Under the pieces are notes generated by a model that did not search any database, was not told where the DNA came from, and saw nothing but the letters and a program-made list of their open reading frames with translations. The translations under genes were made by a program, and so were the position numbers. A stretch of DNA of 64,000 bases from Glandiceps talaboti (lineage: Eukaryota > Hemichordata > Enteropneusta > Spengelidae). Shown piece after piece: positions 63,401-64,000 of this stretch. The DNA is taken from the NCBI RefSeq assembly GCF_964340395.1, contig NC_135556.1, positions 191,001 to 255,000 of the forward strand. Reading direction: 5' to 3'. Position 1 is the first letter of the stretch. Each line of letters opens with the position of its first letter.

Positions 63401-64000
63401 TAGGTATGATTTAGGACTTAGGTATGCTTTAAGACTTAGGTATGCTTTAGGACTTAGGTATGATTTAGGACTTAGGTATGCTTTAGGACTTAGATATGCT
63501 TTAGGACTTAGGTATGATTTAGGAATTAGATTATGCTTTAGGACTTAGGTTATGCTTTAGGACTTAGGTTATACTTTAAGACTTAGGTTATGATTTAGGA
63601 CTTAGGTTATGATTTAGGACTTACGTATGATTTAGGACTTAGCTAAAGATTTAGGACTTAGGTTATGATTTAGGACTTAGGTATGATTTAGGACTTAGGT
63701 TATTACTTAGGACTTAGGCATGATTTAGGACTTAGATATGCTTTAGGACTTAGTTATGATTTAGGACTTAGTTATGATTTAGGACTTAGGTTATGATTTA
63801 GGACTTGGGTTATGATTAGGACTTAGGTGTGCTTTAAGACTTAGGTATGCTTTAGGACTTAGGTTATGATTTAGGACTTACGTATGATTTAAGACTTAGC
63901 TAAAGATTTAGGACTTAGATTATGAATTAGGACTTAAGTATGATTTAAGACTTATGTTATGATTTAGGACTTAGGTTATGCTTTAGGACTTAGGTTATGC
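45441..64000 (+). repeat. 9.4-9.5-kb super-repeat containing 2.7-kb sub-repeats
   Basis: The rare marker GACTTCTCTATG is at 45441, 48196, 54921 and 57620, so a 2,755/2,699-bp pair is itself repeated 9,480 and 9,424 bp later. The rare variant GCAAAAGATTTAGG (CAAAAG at 49261, 52495, 58685, 62946) repeats at 9,424 and 10,451 bp. The marker TTTTTGACTTAGG is near 50910 and 61360, about 10,450 bp apart. The second copy is cut by the window edge. Confidence 0.8.

Larger units (their letters stand above)
13441..64000 (+). repeat. 50.6-kb satellite array, 18/19-bp unit with nested higher-order repeats
   Basis: The array is made only of variants of TATGATTTAGGACTTAGG (18 bp) or the same with an extra T (19 bp), about 2,700 units. 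Common variants change GATTTAGG to GCTTTAGG or ACTTTAGG, or replace the first half by CTAAAG, TTATTAC, CATGA or ATATGC. Every unit lies in the same orientation, with two TTAGG motifs per unit and G far exceeding C on this strand. No other sequence interrupts it and no frame is open for long: the extra base of the 19-mer brings TAA stops on the minus strand, and TAG recurs on the plus strand. Units at the left edge are most diverged, while internal blocks recur almost unchanged at kilobase periods. The array continues past the window. No centromere-type protein box was seen. Confidence 0.98.

Noticed and set aside
13441-64000. CRISPR array or phage-type repeat array
   Set aside because: There are no unique spacers; neighbouring units are directly fused. 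The surroundings are animal DNA with no cas-like genes.
13441-64000. The array as a functional telomere
   Set aside because: TTAGG occurs only as part of an 18/19-bp unit, never as pure (TTAGG)n or (TTAGGG)n. A telomere-related origin stays possible, but not a telomere proper.

Overview
The window is animal (eukaryotic) nuclear DNA, probably from an invertebrate. There are no operons or bacterial gene arrangements. What coding sequence exists is in short pieces with GT-AG splice signals or is decayed. The mobile DNA is of animal type: a Penelope-like element with a GIY-YIG domain, a MITE-like pair, a non-LTR-like tail ending in (ATTG)n, and tetranucleotide microsatellites. The species cannot be named from the sequence alone.

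The left 13.4 kb is AT-rich, mobile-element-rich sequence. Positions 180-2708 form a 2.5-kb segment bounded by two ~97% identical 208-209-bp direct repeats, with two minus-strand ORFs between them (154 and 141 codons); this could be an undescribed mobile or virus-like element. Positions 2828-3537 hold a decayed coding relic with several stops and frame changes. Positions 3767-6754 hold a near-complete but dead Penelope-like element (RT core, Cys-rich linker, GIY-YIG nuclease). It has ACAT microsatellite on both sides and a degenerate hammerhead-like motif near its 3' end. Beyond it are a possible Crypton/tyrosine-recombinase N-terminal relic (7122-7317), a long hairpin (7822-7895), a small 29-30-bp tandem repeat, a plausible two-exon gene 3' end (8252-8576), two isolated exon candidates on opposite strands near 10 kb, and two copies of a ~320-335-bp MITE-like repeat. 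A perfect (ATTG)n tract of about 229 bp follows a typical retroposon tail.

The right 50.6 kb (13441 to the window end, about 79% of the window) is one uninterrupted minisatellite/satellite array. Its unit is 18 or 19 bp (TATGATTTAGGACTTAGG, with or without an extra T), always in the same orientation, with two telomere-like TTAGG motifs per unit and strong G-over-C skew. It is built from nested higher-order repeats: about 1.16 kb, exactly 1,523 bp (twice in succession), about 5.6-5.8 kb (three copies), 2.70-2.76 kb, and a 9.42-9.48 kb super-repeat. Length differences between copies are whole numbers of 18/19-bp units, as expected from unequal exchange. The array is non-coding in all frames and runs off the right edge.

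No set of genes here forms a working pathway. The main interest is the architecture of the array, its junction with a hairpin and microsatellite on the left, and the unidentified 2.5-kb repeat-bounded element.
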